Shown here piece by piece: positions 1 through 8,019 of a stretch of DNA of 64,000 nucleotides. The position numbers were made by a program, and so were the translations under genes. This stretch comes from Rhodococcus sp. ARC_M5 (GTDB taxonomy: Bacteria; Actinomycetota; Actinomycetes; Mycobacteriales; Mycobacteriaceae). Every line of letters starts with the position of its first letter. Position 1 is the stretch's first letter. Where the stretch lies: contig NZ_JALGQE010000010.1 in the NCBI RefSeq assembly GCF_022810405.1, positions 62,001 to 126,000 on the forward strand, read 5' to 3'. A model generated the notes under the pieces. It searched no databases and was not told the DNA's origin. It saw nothing but the letters and a program-made list of their open reading frames with translations.

Positions 1-1033
1 GTCGACGCTGATCGAAGTAGACCGCTGCGATGAGGACAGCACCGACGGCGACCTGCTGCCAGAACGGCTGGACTCCGACGATGACGAAGCCGTTCTGCAG
101 AACGGCAGGAATGAACAGTCCGACGACGGTGCCGAACATGGTTCCGATGCCGCCGAAGAGGCTCGTTCCACCGATGACCACTGCCGCAATGACATTGAGG
201 TTGGTCTGCGACTGACCGGCGATAGCCGTGGTGCCGTACTGCGACAGGGACAGAATGCCTGCCAGTCCGGCGAGAGTGCCCGAGAGTGCGTAGACCTTGA
301 CCAGGTGCATGTCCACCTTGATGCCGACGCGTCGAGCAGACTGCTCCTTGGAGCCGACGGCAAAGGTGTACAGACCGAACTTGGTTCGATGCAGCACGAT
401 TCCGAAGATCACCACGAGCACCAACGCGATGCTCGAAATCAGGGGAATGGTGGTGGCCGGGAAGTTCCCGTAGCCGATCGTGTCGACGAGAACCGGTGGT
501 ACGTCGCGGATGTCGACGCCCCCGGTGATGACCTGCGAGAGCCCGAGAGCGCCACCCAGGGTCCCGAGAGTCACGATCAGCGGAGGCACGTTGGCCTTAC
601 CGATCAGGAAACCGTTGAGCAATCCCCAGCAGAGGCCACACCCCAAGGCAACCACGATTCCGACGGCGGCTACTCCCCACCCGTCGCCGCCGATCGCGGC
701 CATGGTCTTGGCCGAGACGACGCCGGAGAAGACGAGAACGGAGCCGACCGACAGATCGATGCCACTGGTGACGATCACGAACGTCATGCCGATTCCGAGA
801 ACGGCCAGGATGGATACGTTCTGGATGATCTGGCGGATGTTGCCCCACTCGGGGAAGCTGCCGGGAGCCATGATCGAGAACACGAGACAGATCGCAGCCA
901 AGACGAGCACGATCTGGAACACCTGAACCCGGGCCAACTTACCGAGCGCTTCGACGAGATCGAAGGAGTGGCGAGACGGTTTGTCGCCGGGCGGGATCGG
1001 CTCGAGGGAGGGGCTGATGGTCTGGTTGGTCAT
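1..1033 (-). CDS. RbsC/AraH-type sugar ABC transporter permease (3' end cut by window)
   Basis: This is an integral-membrane subunit of a CUT2 (ribose/xylose/fructose type) ABC importer. About 344 codons are visible. A cytoplasmic N-terminal tail of roughly 35 residues is followed by a series of hydrophobic helices. The family motif GIDLSVGS lies at residues 91-98. The last visible residues look like the usual C-terminal end, so only a few codons should be missing. The ATG overlaps the stop of the upstream ATPase gene by 4 bp (ATGA), so the two are translationally coupled. No periplasmic-binding protein gene is visible here; it may lie beyond the left edge. The sugar cannot be read from the permease. 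Neighbouring dehydrogenase, kinase and aldolase genes suggest a polyol or ketose. Confidence 0.9.
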   Translation of the reverse strand, partial: MTNQTISPSLEPIPPGDKPSRHSFDLVEALGKLARVQVFQIVLVLAAICLVFSIMAPGSFPEWGNIRQIIQNVSILAVLGIGMTFVIVTSGIDLSVGSVLVFSGVVSAKTMAAIGGDGWGVAAVGIVVALGCGLCWGLLNGFLIGKANVPPLIVTLGTLGGALGLSQVITGGVDIRDVPPVLVDTIGYGNFPATTIPLISSIALVLVVIFGIVLHRTKFGLYTFAVGSKEQSARRVGIKVDMHLVKVYALSGTLAGLAGILSLSQYGTTAIAGQSQTNLNVIAAVVIGGTSLFGGIGTMFGTVVGLFIPAVLQNGFVIVGVQPFWQQVAVGAVLIAAVYFDQRR

Positions 1034-1809
1034 CGTGTGGCTCCGGTGGTTGCGCCGGTCATCGCGCCGACGAGTTCTTCCATGGTCGTGTTCTTGGCGT
1101 CGAGGGTCGCCACGCGCTTGCCCATTCGCAGCACCTGCACCCGGTCGGCAACTTCCATCACGTGCGGCATCGAGTGACTGATGAACACCACGGCCACTCC
1201 CCTGTCCGCTACGCGGCGAATGGTGTCGAGCACGTTTCGGGTCTGCACCACGCCGAGCGCTGCGGTCGGTTCGTCCAGAAAGACAACACCTTTGGCCCAG
1301 GCCACCGCACGCGCGATCGCAATGGCCTGCTGTTGGCCACCCGACATGGCTCCGACCGGAACGGTGAGGCTACGCACGGTGGCTCCGAGTTCGTTCAACG
1401 CGTCCTGCGACTGCTTGCGCATCGTCGAGACATCGAGAAAGCCGAGATGGCCGAGCAGCCCTTTCGCGGGAAGTTCCCGGCCGAGGAACATGTTCTGCTG
1501 CGCGTTCAGGTGCGGCGCGAGAGCGAGATCCTGGAACACTGTCTCGATGCCGAGTTCGGCTGCGACGGTGGGGCTGTCGAGATCGACCGCGGTGCCGTCG
1601 AACAGGATCTCGCCGGTGTCGACGGCCAGGCTGCCCGAGAGCGCCTTGACCAACGTCGACTTGCCTGCGCCGTTGTCGCCGATGAGGGCGACGACCTCGC
1701 CGGGGTAGATGTCGAAATCGGCGTCGTCGAGAGCACGCACGTTTCCGAAGCTCCTCGACAATCCCCTCGCTTCGAGGATCGGTGTCGCAACAGGTGCAAC
1801 GCTGGCCAT
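1030..1809 (-). CDS. Sugar ABC transporter ATP-binding protein (single-domain CUT2 type)
   Basis: This is the cytoplasmic ATPase partner of the downstream permease, 259 residues long. Walker A GDNGAGKST is at residues 44-52, the signature MSGGQQQ near 160 and Walker B FLDEP near 180. It has one nucleotide-binding domain, as in FrcA-like proteins, not the tandem 500-residue form of RbsA/XylG. An in-frame start exists further upstream, but the ATG at 1809 is preceded by AGGAG at proper spacing and begins a normal N-terminus. The gene is divergent from the short-chain dehydrogenase gene. The shared 407-bp spacer carries three related palindromes that probably bind the adjacent LacI protein. Confidence 0.9.
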   Translation of the reverse strand: MASVAPVATPILEARGLSRSFGNVRALDDADFDIYPGEVVALIGDNGAGKSTLVKALSGSLAVDTGEILFDGTAVDLDSPTVAAELGIETVFQDLALAPHLNAQQNMFLGRELPAKGLLGHLGFLDVSTMRKQSQDALNELGATVRSLTVPVGAMSGGQQQAIAIARAVAWAKGVVFLDEPTAALGVVQTRNVLDTIRRVADRGVAVVFISHSMPHVMEVADRVQVLRMGKRVATLDAKNTTMEELVGAMTGATTGATR

Positions 1810-1985
1810 GGATACTCCTAGGTCGAATCGAGAAGCTTGGATGCGGGATGTCCACCCCCCACCGGTGCCGGTGCAGCACGGTCGGTGATCGTGGTCTGCG
1901 AGGCAGGTCGAGCTCCCTGCGGGGCTCGTTGTGTAAACGAGTGTGACCCACGCAACCCGCATTGTCACGTGTTTCGCGAAAATTC

Positions 1986-2001
1986 ATGTCACCGGTGACA
2001 T
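1986..2001. promoter_or_regulatory. LacI-type operator, perfect palindrome (operator family A, copy 1)
   Basis: ATGTCACCGGTGACAT is a perfect 16-bp inverted repeat with a central CG, as is usual for LacI-family operators. It lies 177 bp upstream of the ABC ATPase start, in the spacer shared with the SDR gene. Two diverged copies follow at 2134 and 2170. The likely ligand is the LacI protein encoded at 2974. That assignment rests on proximity. Confidence 0.75.
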
Positions 2002-2133
2002 GACACAAACTCTGCACACCGATCGAGCCGCACCGTCGGCCCGCTATCGGACCGCGCGGTACCGTCTCTGAACTGCGGGAATTTGCGATATGACCGATTT
2101 CTACACTGACGCAGCCGGGCTGGGGTACCGTCC

Positions 2134-2149
2134 ATGACACCGATGACAT
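2134..2149. promoter_or_regulatory. LacI-type operator (family A, copy 2)
   Basis: ATGACACCGATGACAT matches the perfect palindrome at 1986 at 14 of 16 positions. It sits 67 bp upstream of the SDR start codon. Confidence 0.65.
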
Positions 2150-2169
2150 ACACGGCCTCCGAGAAGCCG

Positions 2170-2185
2170 ATGACATCGATGACAT
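2170..2185. promoter_or_regulatory. LacI-type operator (family A, copy 3)
   Basis: ATGACATCGATGACAT matches the palindrome at 1986 at 13 of 16 positions and lies 20 bp downstream of copy 2, about two helical turns away. It is 31 bp before the SDR start, well placed to block its promoter. Confidence 0.6.
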
Positions 2186-2216
2186 GACCATTCGGAGACA
2201 GTGAAGGTAGACCCCC

Positions 2217-2942
2217 ATGGCGAAGTTCGACGGCCGGAAGATCTTGGTGACAGGTGCCAGCGGAGGCATCGGATCGGCGACTGTCCGGCGGTTGATAGCC
2301 GACGGTGCCGACGTCGTCGCCGCGGGCCAATCGGTCGATGCACTGAACAAGCTGGCCGACGAAACAGGCGCAACGCCCCTGGCCTTCGATCTGACCTCCG
2401 AGGACAGCGTCCGCGAGGCTGTCGAAGGCCTCGAGCTGTACGGCGTGGTGAACTGCGCAGGATTCGGCGGCGAGATCGCCACGCCTCAAGACACCGACAT
2501 CTCGATCTTCGACAAGGTCATCGCCATCAATGCGCGCGGCGCACTGTTGGTCATCAAGTACACCGTCCCGGCCATGATCGCGGCGGGTACCGGCGCCATC
2601 GTCAACGTCTCGAGCCAGGCGAGCCTGGTCGCCCTCACCGGCCACATCTCGTACGGCTCCTCGAAAGCAGCTCTGGACAACATCACTCGCGTTTCTGCAC
2701 TGGAGCTCGGCCGACACGGGATTCGAGTCAACGGTGTCAATCCGACGGTCGTGATGACAGAGATGTCTGCGTTCTACTGGGGTCGTCCCGAGATCGAGGA
2801 GCCCTTCCTGGCTCAGATGCCGCTGGGACGGTGGGCCACCGAAGACGAGATTGCCGCGCCGATTGCCTTCCTGCTGAGCGATGATGCTTCCATGGTGACC
2901 GGAGTGTCGTTGCCAGTCGATGGCGGCTACACCAGCCGCTGA
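2217..2942 (+). CDS. Short-chain dehydrogenase/reductase, xylulose-reductase/polyol dehydrogenase type
   Basis: This is a 241-residue NAD(P)-dependent oxidoreductase of the classical SDR family. The Rossmann motif TGASGGIG is at residues 12-19, NCAG at 79-82, the catalytic serine at 132/133 and YGSSK (Tyr146, Lys150) completes the active site. The short form, the GQS segment after the second strand and the C-terminal PVDGGY resemble the DCXR (L-xylulose reductase/carbonyl reductase) branch. Oxidation of a sugar alcohol to a ketose is therefore the best guess. Placement beside a sugar ABC importer, an FGGY kinase and a class I aldolase supports this. The start has GAAGG upstream. Expression is probably repressed through the operators at 2134 and 2170. 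Confidence 0.85.
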   Translation: MAKFDGRKILVTGASGGIGSATVRRLIADGADVVAAGQSVDALNKLADETGATPLAFDLTSEDSVREAVEGLELYGVVNCAGFGGEIATPQDTDISIFDKVIAINARGALLVIKYTVPAMIAAGTGAIVNVSSQASLVALTGHISYGSSKAALDNITRVSALELGRHGIRVNGVNPTVVMTEMSAFYWGRPEIEEPFLAQMPLGRWATEDEIAAPIAFLLSDDASMVTGVSLPVDGGYTSR

Positions 2943-2973
2943 CGAGACGATGACGAGCAGACGGGGGTAGATC

Positions 2974-3981
2974 ATGACCACCATGCAAGACGTCGCGGCG
3001 CTGGCCAGGGTCAGTGCCAAGACCGTCTCACGGGTGTACAACAACGACCCTCACGTCGACCCCGATACCCGTGCCCGCGTCACCGAGGCCCTGAATTCGC
3101 TGAACTACGTGCCCAATACGATGGCCACGTCGTTCCGCAACGGTCAGGCGGCGGCCATCGGAGTCGCCGTCCCCGATATCGACGATCCCTTCTTCTCGTC
3201 GATCGCACGAGCCATCGAGGAACGCGCCCGCGAGGACGACATGGCCGTTCTGGTCACCAGCCTCGGTCATGACGGCGATCAGGAGCAGGCTCTGGTGGAG
3301 TCACTGCTGCGTAGGCAGCTGAGTGGTTTGATCATCGCGCCGACCGGTGCACATCACTCCTACCTGGAGCGGTGGATCGACAAGACCCCCACGGTGTTCG
3401 TCGATCGGGCTCCCGATGGACTCAAGGCAGACAGCTTCGTCGACGACGACCACGGCGGGGCGGTGTTGGCCACCGACCACCTCCTCGACCTGGGACATAC
3501 CCGCATCGCGGTCATAGGTGACAGCGCCGGCATCCCGACCAGCCGAAACCGGCTCGAGGGTTATCGGGAGTCGTTGCACGCACGCGGAATCGACTTCGAC
3601 GACACTCTCGTCGCTCTGGGTGTGTTGGACCGTGAGGATGCCCGGGTGGCATTGACCGACTTGATCGCACTCGAAAGTCCGCCTACCGCACTGTTTCTGT
3701 CCAACGCGCGAGTGGCGATGGCATGCGTTCCTGTTCTGCAGCAGATGAATTTGCTGCATCTGGCGTTCGTCGGATTCGGCGACTTTCCCCTTGCCGATGC
3801 AGTGATGCCACCGGTGACGGTGATCGATCAGAATCCCGCTCGTCTCGGCCGGTTGGCCATCGAGCGACTACTGGGGCGGATCGAGAATCCGAGCAAGCGC
3901 TACAAGCGCCGCAACATTCTCGGGGTCGAGCTGATCGAGCGTCGATCCTGCACGCCCGGAAACGATCACCGCTGCGACTGA
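2974..3981 (+). CDS. LacI-family transcriptional regulator (regulator A)
   Basis: This is a 335-residue DNA-binding repressor. The N-terminal HTH starts with TMQDVAALA, has the recognition segment VSAKTVSRV at about residues 14-22 and ends in the hinge region LNYVPN. A periplasmic-binding-protein-like sensor domain follows (residues about 60-330) with the usual DDPFFSS and FVDRAP segments. It lies 31 bp after the SDR gene and is probably co-transcribed with it. It likely binds the family-A palindromes upstream of that gene and of the ABC operon. The 3' end overlaps the convergent P-loop kinase gene by 16 bp. Confidence 0.9.
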   Translation: MTTMQDVAALARVSAKTVSRVYNNDPHVDPDTRARVTEALNSLNYVPNTMATSFRNGQAAAIGVAVPDIDDPFFSSIARAIEERAREDDMAVLVTSLGHDGDQEQALVESLLRRQLSGLIIAPTGAHHSYLERWIDKTPTVFVDRAPDGLKADSFVDDDHGGAVLATDHLLDLGHTRIAVIGDSAGIPTSRNRLEGYRESLHARGIDFDDTLVALGVLDREDARVALTDLIALESPPTALFLSNARVAMACVPVLQQMNLLHLAFVGFGDFPLADAVMPPVTVIDQNPARLGRLAIERLLGRIENPSKRYKRRNILGVELIERRSCTPGNDHRCD

Positions 3982-4547
3982 TCCTCGAGGGCGTGCGCGA
4001 CCAGGTCGAACTGCAGCGGGGTCGACAGTTCAGCATCGACCCGCAGATGCGGAACGAGCGGCTTCTCTGCCGGGGCGTCCACCGCCCGATGTGCATCACG
4101 TTCCGCTCCGCGCGCGGCGCGTCGACGTGCCAGCAGCTCCGGTGAGCCGTCGACGTGCACGACCAACGTCGCAGCGGGGGCGAGCTGCACGACCAGCCGT
4201 TCCCACTCCGCGCCTGCGGTCAATTCGCGGGTGAAGGGTGCGACCAGAACAGGCCGCTGACCGATCTCCACGAGGTCGTGCGCAGCAGCGAGCAGCACTG
4301 CGTATCGGCCGGCTCGAATACGTTCCGAGTGCGGGCCCGCACTGTTCCAGTGCGGGCCGTCCAACACCGAATCCAGCTCGTCGAGAAGCGGATTGGTGAG
4401 ACTATCCAAGTCGAGTAGGGCGGTTCCGAACCGTCTCGCCAACTCTCTACCGAGTGTCGTCTTGCCACTTCCCGCAGCACCGGCAACGACCAGAACCGGC
4501 AGCCGTTCGCGATCGATCACGGAAACGTCTTGACAGACATGAGTCAT
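3966..4547 (-). CDS. Small P-loop kinase (AAA/gluconokinase-like), substrate unknown
   Basis: This is a 193-residue cytoplasmic protein with Walker A GAAGSGKTT at residues 23-31 and an LDLDSL segment typical of small-molecule kinases that phosphorylate sugars or nucleosides. A later RRAARG stretch fits the mobile lid. The size and layout resemble gluconate-kinase and adenylylsulfate-kinase-like proteins. In-frame ATGs also occur at 4559 and 4568. The ATG at 4547 is preferred because the operator palindrome at 4563-4576 would overlap the longer forms. The gene is divergent from the second lacI gene and shares that operator, so it is probably part of the same sugar regulon. Its substrate cannot be read from sequence. 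Confidence 0.75.
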   Translation of the reverse strand: MTHVCQDVSVIDRERLPVLVVAGAAGSGKTTLGRELARRFGTALLDLDSLTNPLLDELDSVLDGPHWNSAGPHSERIRAGRYAVLLAAAHDLVEIGQRPVLVAPFTRELTAGAEWERLVVQLAPAATLVVHVDGSPELLARRRAARGAERDAHRAVDAPAEKPLVPHLRVDAELSTPLQFDLVAHALEDQSQR

Positions 4548-4562
4548 AGCGGGAATCATACA

Positions 4563-4576
4563 AGACAACGTTGTCT
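4563..4576. promoter_or_regulatory. LacI-type operator (family B, copy 1)
   Basis: AGACAACGTTGTCT is a perfect 14-bp palindrome between the divergent P-loop kinase and lacI genes. Related copies occur at 5922 (inside the FGGY kinase gene) and at 7012 (before the aldolase gene). Autoregulation by the LacI protein at 4623 is the simplest reading. Confidence 0.75.
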
Positions 4577-4622
4577 CGCACCGTTGCTACAGCAGACACT
4601 TTCCCTCCGATCGAGAGTTCAC

Positions 4623-5627
4623 GTGACCGAGCGCGCAAGCATCAAAGACGTCGCCGCATTGGCAGGCGTCAGCTTCAAGACCGTCTCCCGCGTCGTCAAC
4701 GGCGTGGACACAGTCTTGCCCGAGCTCCGCGAACGCGTCGAAGCCGCTGTGCAGACACTGAACTACGTCCCCAATTCGGCCGCACGGTCACTGAAGTCGG
4801 GATCGGGCAACACCATCGGTATCGTCGTCGACTCCATCGACGATGTGTTCTTCGCTTCCCTGGTCAGTGCCGTCGAGGATCGAGCCCTCGAACACGGACT
4901 CGCGGTGATCGTCGGCAGCACCGGGTTCGACGCCCAACGCGAACGTGACCAGCTCGCGTTGCTGGCCGGCCAGCACGTCCGCGGCATCATCCTGGCGCCG
5001 GTCGGTGACCACAGCGATTTCCTCGTGCCGCGTCGTCGAACACTTCCCACGGTGACCATCGACCGTTCGATCGCGGGATTCGATTCGGTCATCGTCGACG
5101 ACTACGGCGCTGCCAAGCGTGCCGTCGAGAAGCTGGTCGAGGGCGGCCACACCCGAATTGCGTTGCTCGGCTTCGACGATCGACTGCAGACCGCACAGTT
5201 GCGCCGTGAGGCGTACTTCGATGTTCTCGCGGACCTCGGTCAGAAGCCCGAGGCCGCTCTCGCTCCCCCGGTGTCCCACGCCGCGGATTCGGTGCGGCCG
5301 GTGGTCAAAAAGCTGTTGGCACTACGTAACCCACCCACCGCCTTCTTCGTCGCCAATGCACGACATGCCACGGCCGTGGTCTCGGTGCTGCACGAGATCG
5401 ATCGCACCGACGTCGCGATGGTGTCATTCGGTAACTTCTCGCTCGCCGACGCCGTCAGCCCGTCGGTGACCTGCATAGACCAAGACCCGTATCGCATCGG
5501 CACACTCGCGTTCGATCGCCTGGTCCAGCGGTTCGACGATCCGTACCTCGAACCGGAACAACAGGTCGCACCGACCACGCTGGTGGAAAGACTCTCGCAT
5601 GCACTCCCCCTACCCGTACAGAAATGA
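4623..5627 (+). CDS. LacI-family transcriptional regulator (regulator B)
   Basis: This is a 334-residue repressor with an N-terminal HTH (SIKDVAALAGVS, recognition helix VSFKTVSRV), the hinge LNYVPN and a sugar-binding core. It is clearly related to regulator A at 2974: both share hinge and core motifs such as DDPFF/DDVFF and NAR near the C-terminus. The GTG at 4623 is chosen over the in-frame ATG at 4530. Homology begins immediately after it, and the earlier ATG would place the operator inside the coding region. The operator at 4563 lies 47 bp upstream. The 3' end overlaps the FGGY kinase ORF by 29 bp if that gene starts at 5599, so the two are likely one transcript. Confidence 0.88.
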   Translation: MTERASIKDVAALAGVSFKTVSRVVNGVDTVLPELRERVEAAVQTLNYVPNSAARSLKSGSGNTIGIVVDSIDDVFFASLVSAVEDRALEHGLAVIVGSTGFDAQRERDQLALLAGQHVRGIILAPVGDHSDFLVPRRRTLPTVTIDRSIAGFDSVIVDDYGAAKRAVEKLVEGGHTRIALLGFDDRLQTAQLRREAYFDVLADLGQKPEAALAPPVSHAADSVRPVVKKLLALRNPPTAFFVANARHATAVVSVLHEIDRTDVAMVSFGNFSLADAVSPSVTCIDQDPYRIGTLAFDRLVQRFDDPYLEPEQQVAPTTLVERLSHALPLPVQK

Positions 5628-6993
5628 GACCAACTCCGTGAACCCCAGACTTGTTGCGGGACTGGACCTCGGAAGCACCGGCGTCAAAGTACTCGTCACC
5701 GACGATGCCGGCACCGAACTGCTCATCGAGCAGAGTCCCACACCGTGGCGACACGGCCCGGGCGGAACCACCGACCTCGCTGCCGAGGACCTACTGACCA
5801 CCATCGGGCAGTTGCTGTACGCCGTCGCGCGTCGACTGCCCGACGTCACCGGTGATTCGGCTGCCCGCATCGACGCCATCGCGGTGTCCGGAATGGGCGA
5901 GACGGGCTTCCTTCTCGATGAAGACAACGTTGTCCGCGCGCCGGCTTTCGCCTGGTTCGATCCGCGCGGTCAGCAGCAGGTCGACAACCTGCCGTCCGAG
6001 TTGCGCGATCAGTTCGCCGGCAAGACTGGCCTTCCCGTCGGCGTGCAGGTCTCCGTCGTCAAGATCGCACACCTTCGCGACAACGGACTGAGCTTGAACG
6101 GACTTCGCTGGTTCAACTTGCCGGAGTTCGTCGTACTGTCCCTCGGCGGGCGTGCCGTGGCCGACTACTCGCTGAGTTCGCGCACCGGACTACTGGATCA
6201 GGACACGGGTGAGCCGTGGGCAGAGATGTTGGCACACTTGGGCGTCGGTCCCGACTTCATGCCGCCGCTGGTCGACGCCGGAACAGATCTCGGAACCGCC
6301 GACGCGACAACACTTCCCGAGACGATCGCCGGCGCTCGATTGACCGTGGCCGGTCACGATCATCTCGTCTCCGCCGTATCCGGCGGAGCGATCCCCCACG
6401 ACCGGTATCACGTGTCGATGGGTACCGCCGAGGTTCTACTGCGGGTACTCGACACCCCGTTGACCACCGCCGCACGGAGCAGGCTGGCCGAACATCTCAT
6501 CAACTCGGTGCGCCACGTGGTGCCGGGCCAACACGTCCTCGTTGCCGGAGTCAAGACCGGCTTGCTGATGCGACGGGCGTTGCAGCTGTGCGACATCACC
6601 GACAGAGCCGGGCGCGATCTGCTGGATCAGCGAGTGTGCGCCTTGCCTGCGGGTGGGCCGTTCACCGACGGCGGTATCGACATCGCGGGTGCCCGCAACG
6701 ACGACGGCGTTCTGTCCATCACGGTCCGCACCGACGGAATCGATTCGGCCGAGCTGTTCCGTTCGATTCTGTTGCACGGCAACGATGAAGTGGCTCGACT
6801 CATCGAGGCACTGGACGCAGAGGTGCCGCCCGCCCGGACGACATTGCTCACCGGCGGCTGGGCCGGGATGGCCAGCGTTCGAGACGCGCGAGCTCAGGTG
6901 TTGCCCGGCGTCTCGGTCTCGACCCGTTCGCAGGACACCGCCTACGGGGCAGCACTGTTCGCTGCCCGCCTACTGACGCTCATAGAAATCTGA
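5599..6993 (+). CDS. FGGY-family carbohydrate kinase
   Basis: This 464-residue ATP-dependent sugar kinase has the two-domain actin-like fold. The N-terminal phosphate loop is GLDLGSTGVKV, a SGMGETG segment and an FDPRG motif follow in domain I, and the second domain has AGHDH and the C-terminal LTGGWAG nucleotide-binding loop. Length fits the family. A GTG at 5638 is an alternative start that would drop 13 residues. The ATG at 5599 has GGAAAG eight bases upstream but overlaps the lacI gene. The likely role is phosphorylation of the ketose made by the SDR, ahead of the aldolase. An operator-like AGACAACGTTGTCC lies inside the gene at 5922-5935. The substrate is unknown. Confidence 0.87.
   Translation: MHSPYPYRNETNSVNPRLVAGLDLGSTGVKVLVTDDAGTELLIEQSPTPWRHGPGGTTDLAAEDLLTTIGQLLYAVARRLPDVTGDSAARIDAIAVSGMGETGFLLDEDNVVRAPAFAWFDPRGQQQVDNLPSELRDQFAGKTGLPVGVQVSVVKIAHLRDNGLSLNGLRWFNLPEFVVLSLGGRAVADYSLSSRTGLLDQDTGEPWAEMLAHLGVGPDFMPPLVDAGTDLGTADATTLPETIAGARLTVAGHDHLVSAVSGGAIPHDRYHVSMGTAEVLLRVLDTPLTTAARSRLAEHLINSVRHVVPGQHVLVAGVKTGLLMRRALQLCDITDRAGRDLLDQRVCALPAGGPFTDGGIDIAGARNDDGVLSITVRTDGIDSAELFRSILLHGNDEVARLIEALDAEVPPARTTLLTGGWAGMASVRDARAQVLPGVSVSTRSQDTAYGAALFAARLLTLIEI
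5922..5935. promoter_or_regulatory. Intragenic LacI-type operator (family B, copy 2)
   Basis: AGACAACGTTGTCC differs by one base from the perfect palindrome at 4563 and lies about 320 bp inside the FGGY kinase gene. Intragenic auxiliary operators are known for LacI-type systems. Chance is possible, because the bases also encode an unremarkable Asp-Asn-Val-Val stretch. Confidence 0.45.
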
Positions 6994-7011
6994 GCCCACA
7001 TTTCTGCAGTG

Positions 7012-7025
7012 AGACAACGTTGTCC
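7012..7025. promoter_or_regulatory. LacI-type operator (family B, copy 3)
   Basis: AGACAACGTTGTCC lies in the 70-bp gap between the FGGY kinase and aldolase genes, 38 bp before the aldolase ATG. It matches 13 of 14 positions of the palindrome at 4563, which suggests the aldolase has its own LacI-controlled promoter. Confidence 0.7.
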
Positions 7026-7063
7026 CACCTGCGCTCGACCCCAACACCCACCAGGAGAAGAAG

Positions 7064-7948
7064 ATGAACGAACTCACCACACTCGAACGTCGCGGAATGG
7101 CTGCCATCTCCACCGCAGACGGCAACATGCTCATCGTCGCCGGAGATCAGCGCAACGGCATGAAGGCCGTCATGAAGGACGCCACCGACGGACCGGGCTC
7201 GATCACCGTCGAGCAGCTCGCCGAAGCCAAGGCCGATCTGGTTCGCTACCTCGGCAATCACGCACCGGCGATCCTGCTGGACCCGGAGGTGGCACTGCCG
7301 AAGATCGTCGACGACGGTGTGCTCTCGCGGGGCACCGCTTTGGTGGTCGGCATGGATGCATCGGGCTTCGAGGAGACCGATGGTCTGCGCTACACCCGCT
7401 TCGTGGACGGCGTCACCCCCCGCGTCGTGCGTGACCTCGGCGGCGACGTCGCAAAGATGCTGTTCTACATGCGCCCAGAGAAGCAGGGCGTCGATTCCCG
7501 CGTGGCCGAGGAGATCCGCGACCTCGTCAAGGCGTGCTCCGCCGAGGGTCTACTCCTCATCGTCGAGATCCTCACCTACCAGCTCGAGAACGAGTCCGAC
7601 GAGGACTACAAGGCCGGATTCGGCAAGATCATCGCCGACTCCACGCGCATCTCGGTCGAGTGCGGTGCCAAGGTACTCAAGCTCCCCTACCCCGGTTCCG
7701 CCGAGGCCTGTGCAGCCGTTACCGAAGCAGCACAGGGTGTTCCGTGGGCCGTGCTCTCGGCGGGCGTCGATCACGAGACGTTCATCGAGCAGGTCCGCAT
7801 CGCCGTCGCCAACGGTGCCCGCGGAGCAATGGCGGGCCGGTCACTGTGGAAGGACAGCATGGCTGTCTCCGCCGAGACCCGCGAGGATCTACTCACCAAC
7901 CGCGCACTGCCCCGACTGCGCGAACTGAACGAGGCCGTCGACAACTGA
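7064..7948 (+). CDS. Class I aldolase of the LacD/YihT family
   Basis: This is a 294-residue TIM-barrel aldolase related to tagatose-1,6-bisphosphate aldolase (LacD) and sulfofructose-1-phosphate aldolase (YihT). Matching features are AGDQRNGM at about residues 26-33 and the Schiff-base region VLKLPYP with Lys206 as the likely catalytic lysine. Toward the C-terminus come PWAVLSAGVD and a GARGAMAGRSLW phosphate-binding segment. It should cleave a phosphorylated ketose to dihydroxyacetone phosphate and an aldehyde. A strong AGGAGAAGAAG precedes the ATG. The gene has its own family-B operator at 7012. The ketose phosphate is unknown. No SQ glycosidase or SQ importer is visible here, so sulfoquinovose breakdown is not supported. 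Confidence 0.85.
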   Translation: MNELTTLERRGMAAISTADGNMLIVAGDQRNGMKAVMKDATDGPGSITVEQLAEAKADLVRYLGNHAPAILLDPEVALPKIVDDGVLSRGTALVVGMDASGFEETDGLRYTRFVDGVTPRVVRDLGGDVAKMLFYMRPEKQGVDSRVAEEIRDLVKACSAEGLLLIVEILTYQLENESDEDYKAGFGKIIADSTRISVECGAKVLKLPYPGSAEACAAVTEAAQGVPWAVLSAGVDHETFIEQVRIAVANGARGAMAGRSLWKDSMAVSAETREDLLTNRALPRLRELNEAVDN

Positions 7949-8019
7949 CATCGTCCTTCGACCGAGCCCGGACACCCCGTCTCGGGCTCGGTCGACGCCG
8001 TTCTGGGTAGCGTGAACCC

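Noticed and set aside
305-1177. Plus-strand 290-codon frame
   Set aside because: It lies opposite the ABC permease and ATPase genes, is rich in Asp, His and Arg, and has no domain; it is a mirror frame caused by high GC.
7064-7948. Sulfoquinovose pathway, based on the YihT-like aldolase
   Set aside because: No sulfoquinovosidase, SQ-specific importer or sulfolactaldehyde reductase is visible; the LacD/YihT family is broader than this role.
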